Of a DNA stretch of 64,000 bases, positions 27,848 to 36,313 are shown one piece after another. The notes under the pieces were generated by a model. The model searched no databases and had not been told where the DNA came from. It saw nothing but the letters and a program-made list of their open reading frames with translations. The position numbers were made by a program, and so were the translations under genes. The stretch's first letter is position 1; the number at the start of each line of letters is the position of its first letter. The DNA comes from CAINVV01 sp037140615 (GTDB taxonomy: Bacteria > Bacteroidota > Bacteroidia > Bacteroidales > Prolixibacteraceae): assembly GCA_037140615.1 (NCBI GenBank), contig JBAXED010000006.1, forward strand, positions 1 to 64,000, read 5' to 3'.

Positions 27848-27918
27848 ACAGCTGGTTCATTTCTGATAGTTTATTTGGTTATACTTGTCCTAATTTGTCG
27901 GTTAAACATATTAACCAG

Positions 27919-29046
27919 ATGACCCGAATCATTCACTTTGCAATTCTGTTGGTCATTCTATTTGGTTGCAAAAAATCTTCTTCCGACTCCACCCCTGACA
28001 CAATCACAAACAATCCCAGGGCACTGGGTGCAGATATCTCCCTGTTGCCTAATTTCGAGAAAGCCGGTGCTATAGACAAAGACCAGGATGGGAAAACAGT
28101 CAGTCTTCTTCCTCACTTCAAAGAAAATGGGTTCAATTTTGTTCGAATCAGGCTTTTTGTTAACCCGGATCTGAAATCCACTGCTTGCCAGGATTTGGCT
28201 TATGTGACCGATTTGTGTCTGAAAGCCAAAAGCCAGGGGTTTCAGCTGTTGCTGGATTTTCATTACTCGGATACCTGGGCTGACCCCTCAAAGCAATTCA
28301 AACCGGGAGAATGGATAAATCTCTCGCCCGCTGATTTAAGTACCAAGCTCTATAATTACACCAAAACCACACTCGAAGCACTGAAATCACAAGGGATTGT
28401 ACCTGAAATGATACAACCCGGCAATGAGATAACGCCCGGGATGCTTTGGGATACCGGACGCGTTAGTTTGTGGAACGACCAATGGAATACTCCTGATCAC
28501 TGGAAGAGCTTCGCTGATTTACTGAAGAACGCCATAAAAGCTTGCCGGGAGGTTTGTCCACAAGCGAAAATTATTATCCAGACAGAACGGTCTGGCGATG
28601 CCGTGGCAACCAAAAATTATTATCTCAAAATGGCAGATTATGGCATTGGCTATGATGTCATCGGATTAAGCTATTACCCCTTCTGGCATGGTTCATTTAC
28701 CGATGTGGAAAAAACGATCAACATGGCGGCTATAGATTTCCCTCTAAAACCTGTCATGTTCGTCGAGATTGCCTACCCCTTTAACGATTGGGGTTATCCT
28801 TCGGACGCTTTAATTCCTAAACCATATCCAAGTACTCCGGAAGGACAGGCAGCATTTCTGACCGGATTTATAGGTATGATAAACAAACATAGCAACGTCA
28901 CCGGATTATTTTACTGGTATCCTGAAGAGACCTTTTCACCGAATGGTGGAATATACCCAATATTGCACCGCGGATTGTTTGACAATACCACAGGGCGCGC
29001 CCTACCTGGCCTTTACGTCATGAAAAAGTTTTTGACATTTCCATGA
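27919..29046 (+). CDS. Arabinogalactan endo-beta-1,4-galactanase, GH53, lipoprotein
   Basis: 375 residues from the ATG at 27919; a TTG 24 bp upstream is less likely. The lipoprotein signal IIHFAILLVILFGC is followed by a Ser/Lys linker. The GH53 TIM barrel is evident from ALGADISLLPNFEKAG (the 'GaDiS' start typical of the family), FVRIRLFVNP and DFHYSDTWADPSKQ. The catalytic acid/base Glu is in QPGNEITPGMLW and the nucleophile Glu in MFVEIAYPF. Members cleave beta-1,4-galactan of type I arabinogalactan, a pectin side chain. Membrane anchoring fits surface glycan foraging, but no SusCD pair is nearby. Confidence 0.9.
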   Translation: MTRIIHFAILLVILFGCKKSSSDSTPDTITNNPRALGADISLLPNFEKAGAIDKDQDGKTVSLLPHFKENGFNFVRIRLFVNPDLKSTACQDLAYVTDLCLKAKSQGFQLLLDFHYSDTWADPSKQFKPGEWINLSPADLSTKLYNYTKTTLEALKSQGIVPEMIQPGNEITPGMLWDTGRVSLWNDQWNTPDHWKSFADLLKNAIKACREVCPQAKIIIQTERSGDAVATKNYYLKMADYGIGYDVIGLSYYPFWHGSFTDVEKTINMAAIDFPLKPVMFVEIAYPFNDWGYPSDALIPKPYPSTPEGQAAFLTGFIGMINKHSNVTGLFYWYPEETFSPNGGIYPILHRGLFDNTTGRALPGLYVMKKFLTFP

Positions 29047-29059
29047 ATCACCCTACGAA

Positions 29060-29857
29060 TTAATTATTTCGCCATAAAATGTTCTCCCTTAAGGCTATCT
29101 CCTGAGCTGATTTTTTAAAAATGGTATGAATCCATTCATAGAATAGAATGGCGCTAAAAGGATAACACAACTGATAAAGAAAAAAAGATAAATTGAAAGG
29201 AGCAATTTCTCTGTCAGGTTTCAAATCAAAAAGCATGTGGAAACTGTAATTGTCCAACAGAAATCCCGAAAAAATAAAAAGAGAAAAGTATGCAATCATA
29301 AAAACCAGCAAACCATACAAGACCTTGCCGTCAATTTTTATAAAAACTGCATAGATCCTGATCAATAAATATCCAAGAATTATCCTCCATAAATAATTAT
29401 GTACGCTCAAGGGGTTAGATTCGGGTTGAAAAAAGAAAAATTGAACCCTGTCAACCCATAGAAACGACATGGTCTCTGCTACGAACAATGCCTCTATATC
29501 GATTTTGTCAAAGAATGCAAACCGGCCTTTTGCTTTCTGCCTGACGAACAAGTAACTAAGCAAACCACCTATAATTCCAACAACTAAATCAGTGAGCTGA
29601 TCCTTGATGGTTTCAGGCAAAAAAATGTGCAGCGACAAATAAAGCATCGCTATTTCAAAGATCTCATAAATTGAAAGGTAAATAATAAGCCACAGCCATG
29701 GATGTCGATGCCTGAAAGTGAGTAAAATTGTGAAGAGAACAAATCCACTCCAAAGGTGAGCGAGACTCCAAAAATCTAAAAAGAAAAATTGATTTTCATA
29801 GATTTGAACATACAACCACCCTGAATGCTCCTTAACCCAGATTACTAAATGATCCAT
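29060..29857 (-). CDS. Polytopic membrane protein of unknown function
   Basis: 265 residues with about seven hydrophobic segments. It begins MDHLVIWVKEHSGWLYVQIY and continues with LAHLWSGFVLFTILLTF, LTDLVVGIIGGLLSYLFV, ILGYLLIRIYAVFI and further helices up to residue about 240. I do not recognise the family. It is encoded 5 bp downstream of another small membrane protein, so the two probably form one transcript. It is convergent with the galactanase gene (13 bp between stops). Confidence 0.65.
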   Translation of the reverse strand: MDHLVIWVKEHSGWLYVQIYENQFFFLDFWSLAHLWSGFVLFTILLTFRHRHPWLWLIIYLSIYEIFEIAMLYLSLHIFLPETIKDQLTDLVVGIIGGLLSYLFVRQKAKGRFAFFDKIDIEALFVAETMSFLWVDRVQFFFFQPESNPLSVHNYLWRIILGYLLIRIYAVFIKIDGKVLYGLLVFMIAYFSLFIFSGFLLDNYSFHMLFDLKPDREIAPFNLSFFLYQLCYPFSAILFYEWIHTIFKKSAQEIALRENILWRNN

Positions 29858-29862
29858 TTAGA

Positions 29863-30336
29863 CTATTTCTCTATAAGATCTGCTTTATTTTTTTGATGGA
29901 GCAAAACTCTGAATACTAAGAAATATGCAGCTAACCAAACCACCATGTAGAGGGTAAGCGCACCAACGAATCCAAAACCGAAGAAAAAGAGAATCGACAA
30001 GAGAAGGTAAAATAGATTGATGTAGGATGCAAGTATGAATGCTTTTAGTCTTATTAAATCCAAACTAGGAGATTCATTCTTTTCTTTTGTGAAGGCTAAG
30101 ATGAAAAGACCGGATAACAGAAGAATGCCGGCTATATCGGCAATCATCTGATGCGTTATCATGGTAAAGGTTTTGGCTTCAATGTAAAAAGAGTAAATGG
30201 CAAAAACCTTGAGATCTAAAAATTCCGGTTTAAGGTTGAACTTATACTTTAAAATCAGAAGAACAATCCCAATGGTAAAAAAAATAATGCCTAGAGGCTT
30301 CAATCCATTAGGCATTAGGTGTTTTTGTATATTCAT
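29863..30336 (-). CDS. Small membrane protein of unknown function
   Basis: 157 residues from the ATG at 30336; the open frame extends three codons further to a TTG. Four predicted transmembrane segments are visible: LGIIFFTIGIVLLIL, IADIAGILLLSGLFILAF, LYLLLSILFFFGFGF and a last one around LYMVVWLAAYFLVFRVLL. No family is recognised. Co-transcription with the following 265-residue membrane protein is likely. It sits just downstream of the frameshifted lipoprotein gene on the same strand. Confidence 0.6.
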   Translation of the reverse strand: MNIQKHLMPNGLKPLGIIFFTIGIVLLILKYKFNLKPEFLDLKVFAIYSFYIEAKTFTMITHQMIADIAGILLLSGLFILAFTKEKNESPSLDLIRLKAFILASYINLFYLLLSILFFFGFGFVGALTLYMVVWLAAYFLVFRVLLHQKNKADLIEK

Positions 30337-30372
30337 TAGCGCCAAAATTTGTATGCTAATTTATCAATTTTA

Positions 30373-31015
30373 TTACAACAAAGAAATCTTTGTGGAAGTT
30401 CCGTCATTCATATAAATTACCACTGCCACCAAAGCATATTTGTGGTTGGTGATGTATACGATTTTATTGACACCAGGGATCCTGGAGTCTTGTTCAACGG
30501 TCATTGTTTTAATCAGCATAAAACCTCCCATTACCGGATAATCATCGACTTCAGTTTTGCCTGTAACTGTGCGGGTTATTGTCGTGCCATCACTTTTTGT
30601 AAGAATATATTTGTCACCTACATTACTGCTGTAATTTTACAATAACAAAAGGATTTCCATCTTTATTGGTGTAATCCAATATGCCCTCAGAAGTATTCTT
30701 GTATTTACCGGTAGTACTCAAATTACCGGAAGCATCCTTCAAGTTGGAAGGGATCAGATTTACCAAAGCGTTATTTTTAGGCAAGGTAGCTTTCAAGTCG
30801 ACAGTAATTACACCGTTGACATTACTGGTAACAGTGGCAGAAGCAGGATAAGATGTAGTTCCAACCTGAACATTTGTAGTTGTTTTTGTGCCTACTGCGT
30901 TCATAGTTAGATTGGTATCTCCCCCAACCTCCGTGGAGGAAATTTTGGAATCTTTAAGTAAATCACAAGAGATAAGCAGAGCAAACAGCGGAAGAAAACA
31001 AATGATTCTTTTCAT
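30373..31015 (-). pseudogene. Lipoprotein gene interrupted by a single-base frameshift
   Basis: The first reading frame (30623-31015) encodes 130 residues. It has a lipoprotein signal (FLPLFALLISC) and a beta-rich Thr/Val mature part, and it stops just after FVIVKLQQ. In the neighbouring frame the minus strand then stays open to a TAA at 30373-30375. That frame encodes about 80 residues with the same character, such as GDKYILTKSDGTTITRTVTG and VNKIVYITNHKYALVAVVIY. Removing one T from the AAAATTACAG near 30630-30640 fuses the frames as FVIVK-YSSNVGDKYILTK and gives a continuous protein of about 210 residues. I infer either a recent mutation or a sequencing error. The family is unknown. Confidence 0.75.
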
Positions 31016-31074
31016 AGATTTAGGAATATAATTTTTATAAGTGCATAAATCTAACTTTTAAGAAATCATGACAC

Positions 31075-31095
31075 AATAGCCCCAATAGGTCATTT
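31075..31095. promoter_or_regulatory. Possible operator motif upstream of paaK (copy 1)
   Basis: AATAGCCCCAATAGGTCATT matches the pattern ATAGCCC-N4/5-GGTCAT also found at 61316-61336 and 62019-62040. A weaker relative, AGCCTAATAGGTATTT, lies at 31164-31179. Regulatory role is inferred only from recurrence. Confidence 0.25.
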
Positions 31096-31238
31096 ATTTT
31101 GTAATCCATCAATCGAAAAGATCTTTAGAAATACTGGTTTATGGCGACATAATCAGCGCTTTTAGCCTAATAGGTATTTCATAGCTAGAAATCAATCTGA
31201 GGGTATCATTCGGCTTTTCTTTCTTTTCCTTTTTTCGG

Positions 31239-31246
31239 TAACTTTG
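31239..31246 (+). promoter_or_regulatory. Candidate -7 box of the paaK promoter
   Basis: TAACTTTG fits the Bacteroidota TAnnTTTG element 38 bp before the ATG at 31284. No good -33 TTTG is seen; only pyrimidine-rich sequence lies there. Its position supports the ATG over the TTG at 31248. Confidence 0.4.
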
Positions 31247-31283
31247 TTTGATTCAAAAAAACACCATTGAAATTATCAACACA

Positions 31284-32585
31284 ATGATCTGGAACGAAAA
31301 AATTGAGTGCGCCGGTCGCCAGGAAATGCAGTCAATTCAATCCAAAAGATTGAAGGAGACGGTTGAGCGAATCTATCATGCTGTGCCCTCCTACCGGAAG
31401 AAGATGCAGGAAGTTGGACTTACACCCCATGATATTCAAAGTGTGGATGATTTAAAGAAACTCCCATTTACTACCAAGAATGATCTGCGGGACAACTATC
31501 CATTCGGCCTTTTTACCGTTCCAATGAGCGAAATTGTCAGACTTCATGCCTCCTCAGGTACAACGGGCAAACCAACAGTGGTTGGCTATACCCGAAAGGA
31601 CATTCAGATGTGGGCCGAGGTTGTCTCAAGGTCGCTTTGCATGGCAGGAGTTCACCGAAATGACATTGTGCAGATTGCATACGGCTATGGACTTTTCACA
31701 GGAGGACTCGGACTGCATTACGGCACGGAAAATCTGGGTGCTTCTGTTATTCCAATCTCAGGTGGGAATACAACCAAACAGATTCAGCTGATGGAGGATT
31801 TTGGCAGTTCAGTGCTATGTTGCACCCCTTCTTATGCGCTAAATATTGCAGAGGTGATGAATGAACTGAAGGTTGATCCATCAAAGCTGAAGCTAAGAGT
31901 TGGGATCTTTGGTGCAGAACCATGGACAGAAGCCATGAGAAAAGAGATTGAAGCTAAACTTGGCATCAAGGCCATAGATATTTACGGACTGAGCGAAATT
32001 GTTGGTCCGGGGGTTTCCTGCGAATGCGAGGAGCAATGTGGAATGCATATCAACGAAGACCATTTTCTTCCCGAAATTATCGATCCGGATACACTTGGAC
32101 CTGTTGCCGAAGGTGAAATCGGAGAACTTGTTTTTACGACAATCACCAAGGAAGGAATTCCATTGATCCGATACCGAACCAGAGATCTGACCAGACTTAT
32201 TTATGATCGCTGCGACTGCGGAAGGACCCTTGTCAGAATGGTGAAATGCAAAGGACGAAGTGATGACATGCTCATTATCAGGGGCGTCAATGTGTTCCCA
32301 TCACAAATTGAAACTGTTCTTTTGCAGATGAGTGAAGTAGAACCTCATTATCTGCTAATCATAGAGCGCGAAGGCACACTCGATTCAGTGACACTCATGG
32401 TGGAAGTTCAGGAGCAGTTTTTCTCGGATGAAGTCAGAAAATTACAGGAGCTAAGATTGAAAATAACCCGACAACTAGAAAGTTTGCTGGGAATCTCGGT
32501 TAATGTTAAGCTCGTTGAGCCAAAAACAATTGAACGCACAGCCGGCAAAGCGCAGCGGGTGGTAGACAAAAGAAAACTTGTATAA
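31284..32585 (+). CDS. paaK: Phenylacetate-CoA ligase (AMP-forming)
   Basis: 433 residues from the ATG at 31284, the usual PaaK length. ANL-superfamily motifs are all present: the P-loop LHASSGTTGKPTVVGYT, the A5 motif DIYGLSEIVGPG, RYRTRDLT and KGRSDDMLIIRGVNVFPSQI. The C-terminal AMP-binding_C_2 domain has the catalytic Lys region GKAQRVVDKR. It activates phenylacetate or a related aryl-acetate to the CoA ester in the cytoplasm. Together with the ACT protein and the ferredoxin oxidoreductase downstream, it may serve aryl-acid salvage for aromatic amino acid synthesis (inference). Its 3' end abuts a 7-nt repeat array. Confidence 0.92.
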   Translation: MIWNEKIECAGRQEMQSIQSKRLKETVERIYHAVPSYRKKMQEVGLTPHDIQSVDDLKKLPFTTKNDLRDNYPFGLFTVPMSEIVRLHASSGTTGKPTVVGYTRKDIQMWAEVVSRSLCMAGVHRNDIVQIAYGYGLFTGGLGLHYGTENLGASVIPISGGNTTKQIQLMEDFGSSVLCCTPSYALNIAEVMNELKVDPSKLKLRVGIFGAEPWTEAMRKEIEAKLGIKAIDIYGLSEIVGPGVSCECEEQCGMHINEDHFLPEIIDPDTLGPVAEGEIGELVFTTITKEGIPLIRYRTRDLTRLIYDRCDCGRTLVRMVKCKGRSDDMLIIRGVNVFPSQIETVLLQMSEVEPHYLLIIEREGTLDSVTLMVEVQEQFFSDEVRKLQELRLKITRQLESLLGISVNVKLVEPKTIERTAGKAQRVVDKRKLV

Positions 32586-32722
32586 AAGAGACATGAGATA
32601 TAAGACATGAGACATGAGTTACAAAAAGGTGATTTTTCACTTATCAGAAACAAATCTCATGCCTCATCTCTTATCACTCATGTCTCATGTCTTATATCTC
32701 ATGTCTCATGTCTCTTTTCATG
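32586..32722. repeat. Inverted array of 7-nt degenerate units (AGACATG type)
   Basis: Left arm (32588-32622): AGACATG, AGATATA, AGACATG, AGACATG. Right arm (about 32651-32720) is the reverse complement of about nine units of the same family (AGACATG, AGATATA, AGTGATA, AGAGATG, AGGCATG). It starts 2-3 bp after the paaK stop and could fold into a very long hairpin. The same unit family occurs at about 50340-50395. Confidence 0.88.
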
Positions 32723-32741
32723 TATCTTATAAATCAACATC

Positions 32742-33167
32742 ATGATAATCAAGCAACTCTCCGTCTTTTTGGAAAACAAATCAGGCAGGTTACACGAAGT
32801 ATCTGAACTTCTGGGACGCGAAGGAATAAATATGTCGGCCTTTTCTGTGGCCGATACTTCCGAATTCGGGATTCTTCGTCTGATTGTATCAGATCACGAG
32901 AAAGCCTACAAGGCACTGCGGGAAAACTCATTTTCAGTTAGCCTGACAGATGTGGTATGTCTCAGCTGTCCAAATCAACCTGGTGGTATGGCCAAAGCCC
33001 TGCGTATTTTATGGGAAAATGATGTCTCCATCGAATATTTATATGCCTTTTCGGTGGGAGAATCTGCCAATGTTGTGATAAAACCCGATCATCTTGACAA
33101 GTGCATTTCAATTTTACAGCAGCATAGAATGGAGCTCGTAAAAGCCAGTGATCTTTACAAGATATAA
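32742..33167 (+). CDS. Tandem ACT-domain protein
   Basis: A 141-residue protein made of two ACT domains: the first from IKQLSVFLENKSGRLHEVSE (about 1-70), the second from VVCLSCPNQPGGMAKALRIL (about 71-141). ACT domains bind amino acids and regulate enzymes of amino acid metabolism. Two-ACT proteins of this size are frequent neighbours of paaK and of indolepyruvate or 2-oxoacid ferredoxin oxidoreductases in anaerobes. I infer an amino-acid-sensing partner of this pathway. It follows paaK across the repeat array. Confidence 0.85.
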   Translation: MIIKQLSVFLENKSGRLHEVSELLGREGINMSAFSVADTSEFGILRLIVSDHEKAYKALRENSFSVSLTDVVCLSCPNQPGGMAKALRILWENDVSIEYLYAFSVGESANVVIKPDHLDKCISILQQHRMELVKASDLYKI

Positions 33168-33267
33168 ACGGGGATAAACTTTGTTGTTTTTTTTTTACCT
33201 TGCGTTCCTGTTTCCAAGGGTCTCTCAAATAAAAAGTGAAGATCTCTGCTTTTAAAGAATACAGTTC

Positions 33268-34095
33268 ATGAAAAAAATAGCTATACAAGGGATCAAAGGT
33301 AGTTTTCACGAAGATGCCGCCTTAAAATATTTTGGAGAGGAGGCTGAAATCATTGAATGCCGCACCTTTCGTAAAGTGTGCGATATGCTCGATCAAGATG
33401 AGGTAGATTGTTCGGTCATGGCCATTGAAAACTCTATTGCAGGAAGTCTGCTGCAAAATTATGGCTTGATCCGCGATTACCACCTGAAAATTATAGGCGA
33501 AATTTACATTCACATTCAGATGAACCTGATGGTTTTTCCTGGAGTGAAAAAGAAAGAAATCAAGGAAATTTACTCTCATCCGGTATCATTTTTACAATGT
33601 GCGGATTATCTGGAAAAACATTTCCCGAATGCTGAGCGTATGGAATTGGGAGACAATGCAAAAGTGGCAAAAATCATCCACGACGAAAAAATATTGCATG
33701 CTGCTGCGATCAGCAATGTACGTTCGGCAAATCTTTATGGTTTGGAGATCTTAGATAAAGGCATTGAATCAAACAAGAAAAATTACACTCGCTTTTGGAT
33801 TCTTTCCAAACATGCCGCTTTAAATGATCACATTAATAAGGCCTCGCTGTGTTTCGAAGTAGGACATTATTACGGAGCTCTGGCCCGTGTTCTCAATATT
33901 TTTGCGGAAAACAAAATCAATTTAAATAAGATCCAATCGGTTCCGGTTTTGGGAAAACCTAATGAATACACTATGCATGTCGATGTTGAGTGGGATTCGG
34001 AAGGTGATTATGAAAAGGCCATACACCAGGTATTGAAAAATGTTTCCAGCCTGGCAATACTTGGCGAGTACAAAAAAGCTGATATCAACGCTTAA
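33268..34095 (+). CDS. pheA: Prephenate dehydratase
   Basis: 275 residues, a stand-alone prephenate dehydratase without chorismate mutase. The catalytic domain begins AIQGIKGSFHEDAALKYF and contains the active-site motif NYTRFWIL with the conserved Thr-Arg-Phe, plus MAIENSIAGSLLQNY. The regulatory ACT domain (about 190-270) carries VGHYYGALARVLNIFAENKI and a diverged version of the usual ESRP motif (IQSVPVLGKP), which may alter phenylalanine feedback. It makes phenylpyruvate from prephenate; the aminotransferase two genes on could complete phenylalanine. Confidence 0.93.
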   Translation: MKKIAIQGIKGSFHEDAALKYFGEEAEIIECRTFRKVCDMLDQDEVDCSVMAIENSIAGSLLQNYGLIRDYHLKIIGEIYIHIQMNLMVFPGVKKKEIKEIYSHPVSFLQCADYLEKHFPNAERMELGDNAKVAKIIHDEKILHAAAISNVRSANLYGLEILDKGIESNKKNYTRFWILSKHAALNDHINKASLCFEVGHYYGALARVLNIFAENKINLNKIQSVPVLGKPNEYTMHVDVEWDSEGDYEKAIHQVLKNVSSLAILGEYKKADINA

Positions 34096-34107
34096 AAAAA
34101 TAATACC

Positions 34108-34626
34108 ATGGAAAAAATAGCCATCTTCTTCGGACCACTAAATGGGTCTGTTCATCGGGTAGCCAAAAAGGTTGCTGAAAAAATTGGCCCTGAGAAGGTC
34201 GATTTAATTCACATCGCTTCAGCTTCAACAAGTGATCTGGAAAAATATTCAAAAATTATTTTCGGTATCTCCACCATTGGGAAGGACACCTGGCAACAGA
34301 AATTCGACAACAATGACTGGTCAAAATTTTTCCCTGCAGTCTCTTCATTCAATTTCAGCGGAAAAAAAGTGGCCATCTTCGGTCTGGGTGACCACATCAC
34401 CTATGCTTATCATTTTGTTGACTCGATGGGGCTTCTGGGTAAATTAATCAAAAATCAGGGAGGCGAAATCTTCGGAAAGGTCAGTACCGAAGGGTATACT
34501 TTTCAGGATTCTGATGCAATTCAGGAAGGCATGTTTATTGGATTACCTGTAGATGAAGACTTTGAACCTGAACTCACAGAAGAACGTGTATCTGCCTGGG
34601 TTAACAAGCTTATGAAGGAATTCTGA
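34108..34626 (+). CDS. Flavodoxin-like protein with atypical FMN phosphate loop
   Basis: 172 residues with a flavodoxin fold: the N-terminal IAIFFGPLNGSVHRVAKKVA, IIFGISTIGKDTWQQKFD (the family's G-x-T/S-W-G region), AIFGLGDHITYAYHFVDSMG and the C-terminal IGLPVDEDFEPELTEERV. The phosphate loop reads GPLNGSVHRV where flavodoxins normally have (S/T)xTGxT, so FMN binding may be altered. It lies between pheA (12 bp) and the aminotransferase (1-bp stop/start overlap). I infer an electron carrier for the 2-oxoacid:ferredoxin oxidoreductase encoded downstream. Confidence 0.85.
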   Translation: MEKIAIFFGPLNGSVHRVAKKVAEKIGPEKVDLIHIASASTSDLEKYSKIIFGISTIGKDTWQQKFDNNDWSKFFPAVSSFNFSGKKVAIFGLGDHITYAYHFVDSMGLLGKLIKNQGGEIFGKVSTEGYTFQDSDAIQEGMFIGLPVDEDFEPELTEERVSAWVNKLMKEF

Positions 34627-35960
34627 TGATGAAGAATACTCCCGTTCCACCATCCATCGTTGATGAGAAAATTGCGGCGCTAGAGGTCGAAGAGATCGGG
34701 AATGCCTCCATCCGGGAGATCGTACAGCTTGTGAGCAGTATCGAAGCAGCCACCGGAATAAAATACATCAGGATGGAGATGGGGATACCTGGACTTCCTC
34801 CTTCAAAAATAGGTGTAGAAGCAGAAATAGAAGCACTCCTAAATGGTGTTGCCTCAAAATATCCCCAAATAGACGGTATCCCTGAGTTGAAAAAAGAGGC
34901 GTCCAGGTTCATCAAATTATTCATGGACATTGATGTGAGGCCGGAAGGCTGCATACCCACTGTCGGATCCATGGAGGGAAGCTACGCCGCCTTTCTTGTT
35001 ACTGCTGCCCGCGAAAAAGAGCGGGATACTGCACTTTTTATAGATCCCGGTTTCCCTGTGCAAAAGCAACAGATGATGGTGATGAACCAGAAATATCTCT
35101 CTTTCGATGTCTTCGATTTCCGGGGTGAGAAATTAAGAGACAAACTGGAAACCTATCTTTCGAAAGGGAATATCTGCAATATTGTCTATTCAAATCCCAA
35201 TAATCCATCATGGATTTGTCTGACCGATGATGAGTTAAAAATCATCGGTGAGCTTGCCAATAAATATGATGTCGTGGTAATTGAGGATCTGGCCTATTTT
35301 GCTATGGACTTCCGGCTGGATCTCTCAAAACCTGGCGTACCGCCTTACCAGCCTACCGTTGCAAGATATACCCGAAACTGGGTGATGATGATCTCAAGCT
35401 CAAAAGTATTCTCTTATGCCGGTCAAAGGATCGGGGTTTTGATTATTTCTGACCTTTTGTACCACAGGCACTCACAAAACCTCAGCGACCGGCTTCATGT
35501 TCATGGATTTGGCAATGCCATCGTCCACAGGGTTCTGTACGCAATGACCTCAGGAACTTCGCATTCAGCACAATTTGCCTTGGCCGCGATGTTCAGACAT
35601 GCCAACGATGGAACCTATGATTTTATAGGCGAAGTAAAGGAATACGGGGAGAAAGCCAAAATTATGAAGCAGCTTTTTCTCACCAATGGTTTCGAAATCG
35701 TTTATTCAACCGATATCGACAAGCCTGTTGGCGACGGCTTCTATTTTACCATCTGCTATCCAGGTATGGACGAAGCCAAGCTGCTTTATAATCTCCTGTT
35801 TTATGGTATCAGTGCCATCTCGTTGGGCAATACCGGGAGCTCAAAACAGGGACTGAGGGCTTGCGTCTCCAATGTGCGTCGTAATCAATTCGAAGATCTC
35901 GAAACGAGATTGAATCAGTTTCATCAGGATTTTTCAGTCGACTTACAAATTGAAAGTTAA
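34626..35960 (+). CDS. Class I/II PLP-dependent aminotransferase
   Basis: A 444-residue fold-type I aminotransferase. Motifs are SNPNNPSWICL (substrate/PLP Asn), VIEDLAYFAMDFR (Asp and Tyr contacts) and the Schiff-base lysine in MISSSKVFSYAGQRIGVLI. The start overlaps the flavodoxin stop (TGATG), implying translational coupling. The substrate cannot be read directly. The context (prephenate dehydratase upstream, 2-oxoacid oxidoreductase downstream) suggests aromatic or branched amino acids and their 2-oxoacids. Confidence 0.9.
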   Translation: MMKNTPVPPSIVDEKIAALEVEEIGNASIREIVQLVSSIEAATGIKYIRMEMGIPGLPPSKIGVEAEIEALLNGVASKYPQIDGIPELKKEASRFIKLFMDIDVRPEGCIPTVGSMEGSYAAFLVTAAREKERDTALFIDPGFPVQKQQMMVMNQKYLSFDVFDFRGEKLRDKLETYLSKGNICNIVYSNPNNPSWICLTDDELKIIGELANKYDVVVIEDLAYFAMDFRLDLSKPGVPPYQPTVARYTRNWVMMISSSKVFSYAGQRIGVLIISDLLYHRHSQNLSDRLHVHGFGNAIVHRVLYAMTSGTSHSAQFALAAMFRHANDGTYDFIGEVKEYGEKAKIMKQLFLTNGFEIVYSTDIDKPVGDGFYFTICYPGMDEAKLLYNLLFYGISAISLGNTGSSKQGLRACVSNVRRNQFEDLETRLNQFHQDFSVDLQIES

Positions 35961-36061
35961 AGTAGTCGTTTTTTGAAAATATGTAAGATAACGGTAACAG
36001 GACAAAAGTCATAAGTGACATCATTCTCTATACCGAAATTTGAATAAAAATAACGAACAAA

Positions 36062-36289
36062 ATGGCTAAAGTCATAGGAGCAGTAGTTGTTGACTCAGAA
36101 GTTTGCAAAGGATGTAACCTTTGTGTCGTCTCTTGTCCAACCAAAACTTTGGGGCTCAACCGCGATGTTAACAGCAAAGGATATCACTATTCATACATGG
36201 AAAATCCCGAATCCTGTATCGGATGTTCAAACTGCTCTTCAGTTTGTCCGGATAGTTGTATCACAGTTTACAGATTAAGAGTTGAATAG
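36062..36289 (+). CDS. vorD: 2-oxoacid:ferredoxin oxidoreductase, ferredoxin (delta) subunit
   Basis: 75 residues with two [4Fe-4S] motifs, CKGCNLCVVSCP and CIGCSNCSSVCP. It is the electron-outlet subunit of a four-subunit 2-oxoacid oxidoreductase (KorD/VorD type) and immediately precedes the alpha and beta genes. The Vor versus Kor label rests on general resemblance; the substrate is not determined by sequence here. Confidence 0.88.
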   Translation: MAKVIGAVVVDSEVCKGCNLCVVSCPTKTLGLNRDVNSKGYHYSYMENPESCIGCSNCSSVCPDSCITVYRLRVE

Positions 36290-36313
36290 GTTAATCAATT
36301 AAAAAATCCAAAT

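Noticed and set aside
30349..30645. 98-codon plus-strand frame between the small membrane protein and the lipoprotein gene
   Set aside because: The opposite strand encodes the out-of-frame C-terminus of the lipoprotein, which explains the openness.
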